Below, one piece after another: positions 26,753-35,812 of a stretch of 64,000 nucleotides of DNA. This DNA is from Cyanobacteriota bacterium (GTDB lineage Bacteria; Acidobacteriota; Vicinamibacteria; Vicinamibacterales; UBA2999). A program made the position numbers and the translations under genes. How positions within the stretch are numbered: position 1 is the first letter of the stretch; each line of letters opens with the position of its first letter. The stretch spans positions 124,001 through 188,000 of the forward strand of contig JAIEMQ010000005.1 in NCBI GenBank assembly GCA_019752015.1. The letters run 5' to 3'. Under the pieces are notes generated by a model. It was not told the DNA's origin, did no database searches, and saw only the letters and a list, made by a program, of their open reading frames with translations.

Positions 26753-29425
26753 ATGCGCCTTGGCTCGTACGAAATTCTCGCGGCGCTCGGTGCCGGCGGG
26801 ATGGGCGAGGTGTATCGCGCGCGCGATACGAAGTTGAATCGCGTCGTCGCGATCAAGGTGTTGCTGCCCGCAGTTGCCAACGATCCCGATCGTCTCGCGC
26901 GATTCAGTCGCGAAGCGCAAGTGCTCGCATCGCTCAATCATCCGAACATCGCCGCGATCTATGGGATCGAAGAGGCGAGCGGTGTCACCGCGCTCGTGAT
27001 GGAACTGGTCGAGGGTGAAGATCTCTCGCAACGCATCGCCCGCGGAGCGATTCCAATCGACGAAGCCCTTCCGATCGCGCGACAGATCGCGGAAGCGCTT
27101 GAAGCGGCGCACGAGCACGGCATCATTCATCGCGATTTAAAGCCCGCAAACATCAAGTTGCGCAGTGACGGCACGGTGAAGGTGCTGGACTTCGGACTCG
27201 CCAAGGCGACGGATCCGGCAGGTGGATCCAGCGTCAGCATGATGAATTCGCCGACGCTCTCGATCCACGCCACCGAGGCCGGCATCATCCTCGGCACCGC
27301 CGCCTACATGTCGCCGGAACAGGCGCGCGGCAAAGCCGTCGACAAGCGTGCGGACATCTGGGCGTTCGGCGTCGTGCTCTACGAGATGCTGACGGGACGC
27401 AACTTGTTTGCCGGCGAGACGCTGAGCGACACCATCGCGCTCGTGCTGACCCGCGACTTCGAGTGGTCCGCATTGCCATCCAACACGCCGGCCGGTGTCC
27501 GGCGCCTGCTCGCGCGTGCGCTCGAACGTGATCCGAAACGCCGGCTGCGCGACATCGGCGATGCTCGAGCCGAGCTCGATGGCACCACACCGGAGGGCCG
27601 GGATGCGGTCGCTACTGGACCGCTGCCACGATCGTTCGGGCCCGGCGCGCTGCGTATCGGGTCGGCCTTCGCCGCAGGTCTGGCGATCGCGTCAGCGCTG
27701 TTTTTCATGTGGCCGGAGGAGTCGCCGAGCGCGGATCGCGCAGCCCCGCTTAAATTCCTGATCACGCCTCGAGACGGAGTGCCGTTCGCCGACGAGTTCG
27801 CCATGAACTTCGTGTTGTCTCCAGATGGCCGGCAGATGCTGCTGCGAGGCCCGATTCAAGGTGCATACGGATGGTATGTGCGTTCAATGGTCGATGCGGG
27901 CGTCCGCCGGCTTGACGGCCTCACTGCGCAAGGGTCGCCGTTCTGGTCGCCGGATAGCCGCTCGATTGGATTCTTCACGAGCGACTCGGTGTCGCGCATT
28001 GCATCGGACGGGACGGGTCTGACGAAGGTCTCGACCCTCGACCGAAAGGTGTCCGTGCTGAGCGGCGGCTCGTGGTCGGCCAACGGGGAAATGGTGTTCA
28101 TTGCCGACGGCGCCATCATGGCGGTCCCGGATCGTGGCGGCGTGCCGCGAGTCGTGCTCGCTCCGGACGCATCGTCATTACCGGTGATCACGACATCGGC
28201 GCTGCCCGGCGGCAAACACATACTCGTGCAGCAGGGCGGCGGAGCCGGCTCGGTGATTGCGCGGGTAATGCTCGTCACCCTCGACGGAACCGGCCCGCCC
28301 ATCCATCTGGCGGATGGCGTGCAACCCATGTACGCGGCGCCCGGCTGGTTGCTTGCCGTGAAGGATGGGAGGAGAGTCGTTGCGTGGAAGTTGAACCTCG
28401 CGCAGGCCCGCGTCGAGGGAGCTGCCATGACGGTCGTGGAGAGCGCCTCGCTGGGACGAAGTGGAACGGGACCGCGGCTGTTTTCCGTGTCGCAGACCGG
28501 CGTGCTCGTTCTCCGGCCGCAAGCCGCGAATGATCTGGTTCGCACGCGGGTCGTCTGGATGGATCGTGCAGGCGCCGAGGGCGCCAGCCTCAAGCTCGAT
28601 CGGCACTGCCGCAATCCCGAGCTGTCACCCACAGATGATCGCGTTGCGCTCGAATGCTTTCAATCCGGCGGGTCGGAGCGCGACATCTGGTTGTACGATC
28701 TCGCGCGCGACGTGGCATCCCGCTTCACGGTTGATGGCGCCGACGATGCGGATCCGCTGTGGTCTCCGGATGGGCGCACCATTGTGTTCGCCTCAAACCG
28801 ACTGGGCACGGTCGATATCTACAAGAAAGCCGCCGCCGGCGCCGCCGAGGACGCGCTCGTGCTCGAGACCCCGGACAACACACCACCGAATGCATGGTCC
28901 CCCGATGGGCGAACAATTGCCCTGACTTTCGGCGGGGACTTGACGGTCTTTGATATCGACAAGCCAACAGCGCCGCGAGCGGTTCTGGAAAGCCCATTTC
29001 AGGAAATCGAATTCCAGTTTTCACCCGATGGCCATTGGTTCTCGTACAGCTCGGACGAGTCCGGCCGCCCTGAGATCTACGTGCAGCCGTGGCCGGCCAC
29101 CGGCGAACGGTGGCAGGTATCGATCGACGGCGGCACCGACGCGCGCTGGCGTCCCGACGGCGGCGAGCTGTACTACCTGAGTCCCAGACGGACGATGATG
29201 GCGGTGTCGGTCGCGCTGACGCCGTCGTTCCGCGCCGGGACGCCGGTGCGGCTGTTCGAAACGCGCATCGCCGGCCCGCTCGGCACTGGTCACCGCTTCC
29301 CGTATGCGGTGGCTCGCGACGGTAAACGGTTTTTGCTCTATGTGTCCGACGCCGACGCCGCTCCGCCGGCCCTCGACGTGGTGGTGAACTGGCCTGCCCT
29401 GCTGCGAGCGGAGCCGCAGCCGTGA
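26753..29425 (+). CDS. Membrane Ser/Thr protein kinase with TolB/PD40 beta-propeller sensor (intact)
   Basis: 890 residues from ATG 26753; conserved leader sequence suggests translation could begin at ATT 26735. The Hanks-type kinase is complete: '[14 protein letters not shown]', 'VAIKVLL' Lys, 'HRDLKPAN' with Asp at about residue 127, 'DFGLAKA', 'AAYMSPEQ', '[12 protein letters not shown]'. One membrane helix near residues 303-321 is followed by an external propeller with PD40 repeats such as '[11 protein letters not shown]', '[12 protein letters not shown]', '[17 protein letters not shown]' and '[16 protein letters not shown]'. It should phosphorylate Ser/Thr in response to an envelope ligand; target unknown. 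The next kinase fragment starts at its stop (GTGA). Confidence 0.9.
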   Translation: MRLGSYEILAALGAGGMGEVYRARDTKLNRVVAIKVLLPAVANDPDRLARFSREAQVLASLNHPNIAAIYGIEEASGVTALVMELVEGEDLSQRIARGAIPIDEALPIARQIAEALEAAHEHGIIHRDLKPANIKLRSDGTVKVLDFGLAKATDPAGGSSVSMMNSPTLSIHATEAGIILGTAAYMSPEQARGKAVDKRADIWAFGVVLYEMLTGRNLFAGETLSDTIALVLTRDFEWSALPSNTPAGVRRLLARALERDPKRRLRDIGDARAELDGTTPEGRDAVATGPLPRSFGPGALRIGSAFAAGLAIASALFFMWPEESPSADRAAPLKFLITPRDGVPFADEFAMNFVLSPDGRQMLLRGPIQGAYGWYVRSMVDAGVRRLDGLTAQGSPFWSPDSRSIGFFTSDSVSRIASDGTGLTKVSTLDRKVSVLSGGSWSANGEMVFIADGAIMAVPDRGGVPRVVLAPDASSLPVITTSALPGGKHILVQQGGGAGSVIARVMLVTLDGTGPPIHLADGVQPMYAAPGWLLAVKDGRRVVAWKLNLAQARVEGAAMTVVESASLGRSGTGPRLFSVSQTGVLVLRPQAANDLVRTRVVWMDRAGAEGASLKLDRHCRNPELSPTDDRVALECFQSGGSERDIWLYDLARDVASRFTVDGADDADPLWSPDGRTIVFASNRLGTVDIYKKAAAGAAEDALVLETPDNTPPNAWSPDGRTIALTFGGDLTVFDIDKPTAPRAVLESPFQEIEFQFSPDGHWFSYSSDESGRPEIYVQPWPATGERWQVSIDGGTDARWRPDGGELYYLSPRRTMMAVSVALTPSFRAGTPVRLFETRIAGPLGTGHRFPYAVARDGKRFLLYVSDADAAPPALDVVVNWPALLRAEPQP

Positions 29426-29526
29426 GTGTTGCGATCGGGACGAAACTCGGGCCCTTTGAGATCCTCTCCACCCTCGGCGCCGGAGGTATGGGTGAGGTGT
29501 ATCGCGCGCGCGATCGGGATCCCTGA
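29422..29526 (+). pseudogene. Kinase gene cut after the glycine loop (copy 3)
   Basis: GTG at 29422 overlaps the previous kinase stop. It encodes '[16 protein letters not shown]', '[14 protein letters not shown]' and stops after 34 residues at TGA 29524, just where the next cassette begins. The break is inside the most conserved DNA of the family (GTGTATCGCGCGCGCGAT), which points to recombination there. Confidence 0.85.
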
Positions 29527-29559
29527 GGCTCACAACTCCCCAGTGCTACCATCACCTTC

Positions 29560-30090
29560 GTGAACTCGCTCACGCGGGAGGTCATTGTGGCCGCGCTCAA
29601 GCGCCTCGCCGATGGGCTCCAGGCGGACCAGCCCCGCGTTGACCTGATCGTGGTTGGCGGCGCGGCCATGGTTCTGCTTTTTGGCGCACGCGATTCCACG
29701 AAGGACGTCGATGCGTTTCACTTGGACCCGGCTGCCAGATCCCGGGTCGCCGCGGCCGCCGCAACTGTGGCGGAAAGCCTCGAATTGCCCAGCGACTGGC
29801 TGAACGACGCGGCCAAAGGATATGTACACGGCCTCTCGCTCGGTGCCGTGCTTGTGGACACGCCCACGCTGCGCGTACGAACGCTGTCGGTGACGCAACT
29901 GCTGGCGATGAAACTGTCGGCGTGGCGCGACGACCTCGACGTCGAGGACGCGCGGCGCCTGCTGCAGGAGTGCACGGGGACCCGTGCCGGCGTGTGGCGG
30001 CAGGTCGAGCCTCACCTCGTGCCCGGCCGCGAGATGAAGGCACAGTACGCATTTGATGATTTGTGGGAGAGCGAGCATGGACCTGCGTGA
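29560..30090 (+). CDS. DUF6036-like nucleotidyltransferase
   Basis: 176 residues, GTG start. 'VDLIVVGGAAMVLLFGARDSTKDVDAF' (about residues 27-53) has the GG and DxD centre; 'LSVTQLLAMKLSAWRDDLDVEDARRLL' is the helical region typical of the DUF6036 branch. It overlaps the following small gene by 14 bp. Relatives are found in toxin-antitoxin and phage-defence loci; the role here is inferred from fold and position. Confidence 0.7.
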   Translation: MNSLTREVIVAALKRLADGLQADQPRVDLIVVGGAAMVLLFGARDSTKDVDAFHLDPAARSRVAAAAATVAESLELPSDWLNDAAKGYVHGLSLGAVLVDTPTLRVRTLSVTQLLAMKLSAWRDDLDVEDARRLLQECTGTRAGVWRQVEPHLVPGREMKAQYAFDDLWESEHGPA

Positions 30091-30430
30091 TCTCGTCGTG
30101 GCGCTGCTGGCGCGTGACGCGCTGAAGGCCCGCCAGTGGACCGCCGACGCCACGCGTGCATCCGTGACCTGGGCGGAGGTGCCACGCCCGGTCGGCTGGA
30201 GCGCCACCGAACTGGCGGTGGCCGCGGGCGTGGTGGAGCTCCTCGCGTCAAGGGCGCACCAGACGCCACCGCCGTGGACCGACGCCGTTGGTGCCGCCCC
30301 TGAGCCGGTGTATCTGGTTCGTGCGGCCGAGACGATGCCGAGGTTGCGGCGATCGTGCGAGACAGAAGGCCCCGAGCCGCTGCGTGTCAGGATGCTCTAC
30401 GCGCCGCCTGACTTCCTGACGGCGGCCTGA
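30077..30430 (+). CDS. Small partner of nucleotidyltransferase cassette 3
   Basis: 117 residues from ATG 30077, inside the end of the nucleotidyltransferase gene. 'MDLRDLVVALLARDALKARQ', 'LAVAAGVVELLASRAHQTPP' and 'APEPVYLVRAAETMPRLRRS' are helical, with a Pro-rich end. I do not recognise a named domain. In this cassette the partner follows the enzyme; in the other cassettes it precedes it. Confidence 0.6.
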   Translation: MDLRDLVVALLARDALKARQWTADATRASVTWAEVPRPVGWSATELAVAAGVVELLASRAHQTPPPWTDAVGAAPEPVYLVRAAETMPRLRRSCETEGPEPLRVRMLYAPPDFLTAA

Positions 30431-30452
30431 CGAACGACGGGCCATTCTCACC

Positions 30453-30467
30453 TATACTCGCGGCATC
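30453..30467 (+). promoter_or_regulatory. Conserved kinase leader (TATACT box, ATC codon)
   Basis: TATACT at 30453-30458, 6 nt, ATC at 30465 in frame with the kinase that follows. The first ATG in that frame (30531) lies inside the glycine loop and cannot be the true start, so a non-AUG codon here is the best candidate. Confidence 0.45.
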
Positions 30468-33128
30468 CCCATCGTTCCCGGCGCGCGCCTCGGTCCGTAT
30501 GAAATCCTCTCCACGCTGGGCGCCGGCGGTATGGGCGAGGTGTATCGCGCGCGCGATACGAAGTTGAATCGCGACGTCGCGATCAAGGTGTTATTGCCCG
30601 CGGTGGCGAACGATGCGGATCGGCTTGCACGCTTCAATCGTGAAGCGCAGGTGCTGGCGTCGCTCAATCACCCAAACATCGCGCACATCTATGGTGTTGA
30701 AGAAGCAGACGGTGTCACCGCGCTCGTGATGGAACTGGTCGAGGGTGAAGATCTCTCGCAACGCATCGCCCGCGGACCCATTCCGATCGACGAAGCCCTC
30801 CCGATCGCGCGACAGATCGCCGAAGCGCTCGAAGCGGCACACGATCACGGCATCATTCATCGCGATCTGAAGCCCGCCAACGTGAAGGTGAGGCCAGACG
30901 GGACGGTGAAAGTGCTCGATTTTGGTCTGGCCAAAGCGGTCGGCCAGGGATCAGGGCTCGGGGATCAGGGATCAGGGGGTGCCGCGAATTCGCCCACTCT
31001 TTCGATTCACGCGACCGAGGCCGGCATCATCCTTGGCACCGCCGCATATATGTCGCCCGAGCAGGCCGCCGGGAAGTCGGTCGACAAGCGCAGCGATCTC
31101 TGGGCCTTCGGCGTCGTCCTGATCGAGATGCTGACCGGTCGTCAGACGTTCAGGGGCGAGACCGTGTCGCACGTGATCGCGGCGGTGTTGAAGGACGATC
31201 CCGATTGGACGACGCTCCCGCCCGAGACACCGGTCGCCATCCGCCGATTGTTGCGCCGCTGTTTGGAGAAAGATCGCAAGCGGCGCTTGCCGGATGCCGC
31301 CGACGCGCGGCTGGAGATCGACGAGGAGCCGGAGCCCGTGAGCGGCCCGACCTCGAGGTCTGGCGTGACAGTGGCGATCGCTGCGTCGTTGCTCGTCGGC
31401 GGACTGATCGCCGGCGCGGCGATGTGGTTCGTTGCGAGGGGCCCCGCTTCTCCGTCGTCAGCCGGTGTCGTGCGCTTCGGGATTCAGGACACCGAACAGG
31501 TGGTGATTTCCCGCGCGCCGCGCGACATGGCGATTTCTCCGGATGGACGGCAGTTGGCGTTCATCGGATTTGGTGCCGGCGGCCCGCAGATCTGGATTCG
31601 TCCACTCGATACGTTGGAGGCGCATGCCCTTCCGGGAACCGAGGACGCGGTGGCGCTCTGCTGGTCACCCGACGGGCAGTCGTTGGCATTTTCGTCGCTC
31701 GCCCAAATCAAGACGATCACACTGAGCGGCGGGGCGCCGACGACGATCGCCAACCCCCGGTTGACCACATTCAGCGGTTTTGCCTGGGGCGCTGACGGCA
31801 CCCTTGTCTATGCCGGGATTCGCGGCGTGTCGAAGGTCAGCGCGACCGGCGGTTCGCCGATCAACCTGATTCCCGCGGTCACCGGTGAAACCTTCGACTC
31901 GATCGCGTTTCTACCCGACGGCCGCCATTTCCTGCTCGCCGCCCGGAGCTCCGACCCCGCGAGGGCGGGTACGTTCGCCATCGCTCTCGACGGCGGCGAA
32001 CGCACGCGAATCATGGAGGCGCCGACGCCGGCCCACTACGCGATGGGACGCCTGATGTTCGTTCGCGATCGGATTCTTTACGCGCAACCGTTTGATTTGG
32101 CGAAGCGGCAGTTGGAAGGCAAGCCGGTGGCCCTGGCCGAGTCGGTCGACCCGGCGTTCAGCGCGTCCGACAACGGCGCGGTCGCGTACGTGCCGCTCGT
32201 CGCTGCCGAGCAGACGGCTTCGACCCAACTGTCGTGGGTGGATCGCGCCGGGCGGCTCATTAGCAGAATCGACCAGGCGGGCGGCGCGGCCGCGCCCGCG
32301 TTGTCACGCGACGGCCGCCGCCTTGCCATGTCACTGCGCGGCGACATCTGGATTCTCGAACTGGAGCGCGGGGTGCTGTCGCGCGTGACGAATGGGCCAA
32401 CACCCGACTTCAGCCCGTCGTGGCTGCCGGACGGCCAACGCGTCATCTTCCACCGGGCGTTGGTCAATAAGGCCCAGGACGCCATCCTCAGCGCGCTCGT
32501 CGGCAGCACCGCGGTTGAAACCGTCGTGTTCGAACCCTCCGACGCCACCGGCGTTCATGCGCACCCGACCGACGTCTCTGCCGATGGTCGTTACCTTGCC
32601 TATGAAACCGGTGATGGCACGAACTCCGTTGGTCTGACGTCAGTCGTATCCGTACGAGCGTTGGCCGGCGATCCGCAGGTGACGACACACGGTCCGGCCA
32701 CCAGCGAGCAGAGTCAGGGCGCCTTTTCGCCTGACGGGCGCTGGCTTTCGTACTCGTCGGATCTGTCAGGAAGGTTCGAGGTTTACGTCGACGGCGTCCC
32801 CAAGCCGGGCACGCGCATTCAGGTGTCGGCCAACGGCGGTCATTCGGCGCGCTGGTCCCGCGACGGCAAGGAGCTGTTCTACCTGGCGGCCAAAGGCACG
32901 TTGATGGCGGTGCCGGTGCGCTCGTTGCAGCCGCTCGAGTTCGGCCAGCCGGTCAAACTGTTCCAGTTCGCCTCGCCAGGCAGGGGAAGGCCGGCGGGCA
33001 AGGCGCCGTACGACGTCACCGCCGACGGCCAACGTCTCATCATCAATGCCGTCGTGCGGCAGAGCGATCCCTCGCTGCAGGTGTTGCTCAACTGGCCGGC
33101 GCTGATTTCCGAACAGACCACACCATGA
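30465..33128 (+). CDS. Membrane Ser/Thr protein kinase with TolB/PD40 sensor (intact, non-AUG start likely)
   Basis: Read from ATC 30465 the protein is 887 residues, close to its 890-residue sister. From the first ATG (30531) it would lack 'LGAGG' of the nucleotide loop. The kinase is complete: 'VAIKVLL', 'HRDLKPAN', 'DFGLAKA', 'AAYMSPEQ'. The activation segment holds an insert, 'GQGSGLGDQGSGG', encoded by GGATCAG repeats (30946-30978). A membrane helix 'VAIAASLLVGGLIAGAAMWF' precedes the propeller ('AISPDGRQLAFIG', 'CWSPDGQSLAFSS', 'FSPDGRWLSYSSDLSGRFEVYV'). Its stop overlaps the start of another kinase fragment (ATGA). Confidence 0.88.
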   Translation: MPIVPGARLGPYEILSTLGAGGMGEVYRARDTKLNRDVAIKVLLPAVANDADRLARFNREAQVLASLNHPNIAHIYGVEEADGVTALVMELVEGEDLSQRIARGPIPIDEALPIARQIAEALEAAHDHGIIHRDLKPANVKVRPDGTVKVLDFGLAKAVGQGSGLGDQGSGGAANSPTLSIHATEAGIILGTAAYMSPEQAAGKSVDKRSDLWAFGVVLIEMLTGRQTFRGETVSHVIAAVLKDDPDWTTLPPETPVAIRRLLRRCLEKDRKRRLPDAADARLEIDEEPEPVSGPTSRSGVTVAIAASLLVGGLIAGAAMWFVARGPASPSSAGVVRFGIQDTEQVVISRAPRDMAISPDGRQLAFIGFGAGGPQIWIRPLDTLEAHALPGTEDAVALCWSPDGQSLAFSSLAQIKTITLSGGAPTTIANPRLTTFSGFAWGADGTLVYAGIRGVSKVSATGGSPINLIPAVTGETFDSIAFLPDGRHFLLAARSSDPARAGTFAIALDGGERTRIMEAPTPAHYAMGRLMFVRDRILYAQPFDLAKRQLEGKPVALAESVDPAFSASDNGAVAYVPLVAAEQTASTQLSWVDRAGRLISRIDQAGGAAAPALSRDGRRLAMSLRGDIWILELERGVLSRVTNGPTPDFSPSWLPDGQRVIFHRALVNKAQDAILSALVGSTAVETVVFEPSDATGVHAHPTDVSADGRYLAYETGDGTNSVGLTSVVSVRALAGDPQVTTHGPATSEQSQGAFSPDGRWLSYSSDLSGRFEVYVDGVPKPGTRIQVSANGGHSARWSRDGKELFYLAAKGTLMAVPVRSLQPLEFGQPVKLFQFASPGRGRPAGKAPYDVTADGQRLIINAVVRQSDPSLQVLLNWPALISEQTTP

Positions 33129-33435
33129 TGATTGCCGGCCACCGGCTTGGTCCGTACGAAATCCTCGCCGCGCTCGGCGCGGGCGGGATGGCGAGGTGTA
33201 TCGCGCGCGCGATACGAAGTTGAATCGCGACGTCGCGATCAAGGTGCTCTTGCCTGCGGTCGCGAACGATGCGGATCGCCTGGCGCGGTTCAATCGTGTA
33301 GCGCAGGTGCTGGCGTCGCTGAATCATCCGAACATCGCGCACATTCACGGACTCGAAGAGTCCGGCGGTGTGACGGCACTGGTGATGGAGCGCGGTCGCG
33401 CGCTTGCGGCCGCGCTCTGCCGTGACTGGGGTTAA
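33125..33435 (+). pseudogene. Truncated, frameshifted kinase gene (copy 4)
   Basis: ATG 33125 overlaps the previous stop. '[20 protein letters not shown]' is followed by loss of one G in the GGGATGGGCGAG stretch, moving '[18 protein letters not shown]' and 'ALVMERGRAL' into another frame; the gene ends at TAG/TAA around 33435, before the catalytic loop. Confidence 0.85.
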
Positions 33436-33540
33436 GGCATTCTCAATGCGATTTTGCAGTCGGCGGCCGGCCACGAAAAGCGTCGAGAGTCGACATTTCT
33501 CGATTCGATTCGCCCACAGACCCAGACCCGCATCTCCTTT

Positions 33541-33555
33541 AATACTCCCTGCATC
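33541..33555 (+). promoter_or_regulatory. Orphan copy of the kinase leader
   Basis: AATACTCCCTGCATCC matches the leader of the other kinase copies (box, 6 nt, ATC) and is followed by 'GCGCGCGCC', but no kinase sequence continues. It marks the site of a deleted copy, adjoining the HEPN/MNT remnant. Confidence 0.45.
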
Positions 33556-33581
33556 CATTGATCCCTCGGCGCGCGCCCTGA

Positions 33582-33698
33582 TCACAACCCTGCCTCGCGC
33601 CCCACGGCGCCCAGAAACGTGCGCATCGCCGGGATCCCCCGCATCGCCTCCGACTGCACCCGGGCAATCCGGGCGCTGGCGACTTCACGCCGGACCAT
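33582..33698 (-). pseudogene. Probable truncated HEPN-type toxin remnant
   Basis: A 38-codon frame from ATG 33698, overlapping the end of the MNT gene: 'MVRREVASARIARVQSEAM' then 'RGIPAMRTFLGAVGREAGL' and stop. Position and helical start fit a HEPN ribonuclease downstream of MNT, but the RxxxxH motif and most of the ~130 residues are absent. The assignment rests mainly on the neighbour. Confidence 0.4.
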
Positions 33699-34089
33699 GA
33701 GGATCCTGCGACTGCAGGCGGGCCATGGCCGCCGCCGCGAACCGCTGGGCCAAGGGCGCCCACTCCCACCAGTCGACCATCGCTCTCGCCTGAAAATCCG
33801 GCCACAGATGACGATGGCGCGCGACGAGCACGGCGCCGTTGCGGGCAATCTCGAAACGCAGGAGAGGCGGCGCGGTCTCGAGCGCGATGAGGTCCACCTC
33901 GCGTCCGGCGATCCGCGCCAGCGTCACCGCGAGGCCGGCCAACCGGGTCGTGGACGGCACACCCATCAGGGCAATATCGAGGTCGCTTCGCCAGTGCATC
34001 GTGCCATGCGCACCGGACCCGAAGACCACGGCCAGTTGCACGTCGGGGTCAGCGCCGAGCGCGGCGATCAGGCCTTGCCGAGAATCCAC
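33685..34089 (-). CDS. MNT-type minimal nucleotidyltransferase (MntA-like antitoxin)
   Basis: 134 residues, GTG start. 'VVFGSGAHGTMHWRSDLDIALMG' (about residues 21-43) is the GS-x10-DxD signature of MntA enzymes, which add AMP to a HEPN toxin and so neutralise it. 'EVDLIALETAPPLLRFEIARNG' matches the MNT C-terminal half. The expected HEPN partner downstream is only a short remnant, so the antitoxin seems to survive without its toxin. Confidence 0.75.
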   Translation of the reverse strand: MDSRQGLIAALGADPDVQLAVVFGSGAHGTMHWRSDLDIALMGVPSTTRLAGLAVTLARIAGREVDLIALETAPPLLRFEIARNGAVLVARHRHLWPDFQARAMVDWWEWAPLAQRFAAAAMARLQSQDPHGPA

Positions 34090-34167
34090 CGGGTGATGCT
34101 ATCACTCGTGCGGGTCGCGGCGGCGTTGCAGCACGGTGCGCAGGACCGCGTCACATTCCTCTTCAAC

Positions 34168-34509
34168 TTATCCGGCCACCTGCGCCGTATCGCGCCGGGG
34201 AAGCCGTGAAACTGCCATCGGTGACTTCACCAAGGAGATCGAGGTCGCCGGCGTCGTCGTGAGCGTGAAGTTCAAACCGTGCGCGATGGTTGCGGCGTCC
34301 CACGTGAACGGCAGGCCTGGCGGCGCGCCGCGCAGGTGAGGCCGCAACGGCGCCTGCGCTGCCACCAAGCGCCCGCGGGTTGTCCGCGGATACAGCACGT
34401 CAACGTCGTTGGCGGCTCGAGCGGCCCCGTGGACCGCCACCAAGCCGCCGATCAGAAGGTAGTCGGTGCCGGCCAGCGCGCGGCACAGCGCGGAAAAGTC
34501 CGTGGTCAC
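34168..34509 (-). pseudogene. Frameshifted nucleotidyltransferase (cassette 5)
   Basis: GTG 34509 overlaps the stop of the preceding small gene. 'YLLIGGLVAVHGAARAANDVDVLYP' shows the GG...DVD centre, and 'GLPFTWDAATIAHGLNFTLTT' follows. The next conserved block, 'DDAGDLDLLGEVTDGSF', is readable only in another frame (near 34210-34260), so an indel has broken the gene, and the C-terminal half is missing. Confidence 0.7.
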
Positions 34510-34718
34510 GGCGTGCGGCGCGGCGCCTCGCGCAGTCCCTGCAGGCTGTTGATGAGCGCCTGCAGCTCGCGAAGCCGGCCGTCAGGGGTCAGTTTCAGGT
34601 TCTCGCGTATCAGCGTGCGGTCGACGTCCTTCTTGTAAAGCTCAATCACCGGGCCGGGGTCGAGGGACACCGCAACGCCGAATCGCGAATCGCCCGGAGT
34701 CATCGGCTCACTTACCAT
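34506..34718 (-). CDS. Small partner of nucleotidyltransferase cassette 5
   Basis: 70 residues from ATG 34718, or 65 from ATG 34703. 'RFGVAVSLDPGPVIELYKKD', 'VDRTLIRENLKLTPDGRLRE' and 'LQALINSLQGLREAPRR' give a beta strand then two helices. No named domain. It is coupled (GTGA) to the broken nucleotidyltransferase and itself looks intact. Confidence 0.6.
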   Translation of the reverse strand: MVSEPMTPGDSRFGVAVSLDPGPVIELYKKDVDRTLIRENLKLTPDGRLRELQALINSLQGLREAPRRTP

Positions 34719-34879
34719 CCTCCGTCAGCCCGCCGTTCGAGCGCGCGCTCGAGCTGAGTGCCTCGCGCAGCGTGAGGGAAACAGGCATTTTGCACCTTAT
34801 TCCCGACAGGCCGCACGTCCCGGCGAGCGAAGGCGGCTCCCGACGAAACGCGGTCCCCGGCAGGGTTTAGAATGCATCC
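34719..34879. other. Intergenic region upstream of mscL
   Basis: 161 bp between the divergent partner gene and mscL. I see no gene, no clear promoter hexamers and no repeat. Confidence 0.5.
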
Positions 34880-35257
34880 ATGTTGAGCGAGTTCAAGGAA
34901 TTCATCGCCAGGGGCAACGTGATGGATCTTGCCGTCGGCGTGATCATCGGCGCCGCGTTCCAGCGCATTGTCGACTCGCTCGTCACGGACGTGATCATGC
35001 CGGTGGTTGGACTGGCGACGGGCGGCACCGATTTCAGCAACCTGTTCAGCGTGCTGCGCGACGGCTTGAAGGTGCCGGGTCCGTACGCCTCGCTCGCTGA
35101 AGCGAAGGCCGCCGGCGCGACGGTCGTGGCGTGGGGCGCGTTCGTGAATCAGATCATCCAGTTCCTGATCCTCGCGTGGGTCGTGTTCCTGATGGTCAAG
35201 GCGATCAATCGCCTGCGCCGGACGCCGGCGGGTGTGACGCCGCCGCCGTCAGCCTGA
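34880..35257 (+). CDS. mscL: Large-conductance mechanosensitive channel
   Basis: 125 residues, standard MscL length. '[31 protein letters not shown]' is the N-terminal amphipathic helix and TM1 with the gating constriction; '[21 protein letters not shown]' is TM2; a charged C-terminal stretch 'KAINRLRR' is followed by a Pro-rich tail. It opens under membrane tension to release solutes after osmotic downshock. Its last 53 bp overlap the convergent DinB-type gene. Confidence 0.95.
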   Translation: MLSEFKEFIARGNVMDLAVGVIIGAAFQRIVDSLVTDVIMPVVGLATGGTDFSNLFSVLRDGLKVPGPYASLAEAKAAGATVVAWGAFVNQIIQFLILAWVVFLMVKAINRLRRTPAGVTPPPSA

Positions 35258-35735
35258 CGTGCCCGGTGTGATGACGGCCGTGCCACGCATAGAGCTGCAG
35301 GAACCAGTCGAGCGAGCGCGGTCCGTGATCCGGATGAATCGCCTCGCGCGCGAAGTCCGCATCCTTCATCGCGAGCAGCATGGTGTGCCAGCGCTGATGC
35401 AGGCCGTCGAGGATCTGGATCGAGACGCGCGGATCGAGCTCGGCATCGGCAAGCTTTGACCACGCCGCTTCGTCGTACGGCTTGATGGTCGGCTTGTCTT
35501 CGGTGAGTGCCAACCGAAAACGAATGAACGCGTTCATGTGACTGTCGGCCACGTGGTGCACGACCTGCCGGGCCGTCCATCCGCCGTCGCGATAGGGCTG
35601 ATCGAGCCGGGCGCCGGCCATCGCGGCCTTGAGTTCGGCCGGGAAACTGGAGATGGCGGCAATACAGTCGCGACGCTTTCCGGCCGCGCCGGGCTGATCG
35701 AAAATAAACCTGCCGGTCGGGAATCGCGGATCCAT
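35205..35735 (-). CDS. DinB/YfiT-family putative metal-dependent transferase
   Basis: Start placed at ATG 35735, 176 residues. Four-helix DinB fold: '[20 protein letters not shown]' and '[16 protein letters not shown]' supply the three His that hold the metal. YfiT/BstA-type members transfer bacillithiol or other thiols to electrophiles, but acidobacterial copies are uncharacterised. Convergent overlap with mscL. Confidence 0.85.
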   Translation of the reverse strand: MDPRFPTGRFIFDQPGAAGKRRDCIAAISSFPAELKAAMAGARLDQPYRDGGWTARQVVHHVADSHMNAFIRFRLALTEDKPTIKPYDEAAWSKLADAELDPRVSIQILDGLHQRWHTMLLAMKDADFAREAIHPDHGPRSLDWFLQLYAWHGRHHTGHVRLTAAASHPPASGAGD

Positions 35736-35812
35736 GGCTGGGATAATAGCGTAAGTTGTTGAATCCAAACGGTTAATTACGCTTAACTACTCACTTTAGC
35801 GCGACTGAATCA

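Noticed and set aside
22039-34718. Integron cassette array
   Set aside because: Cassettes alternate orientation, lack recognisable attC sites, and no integrase is in the window.
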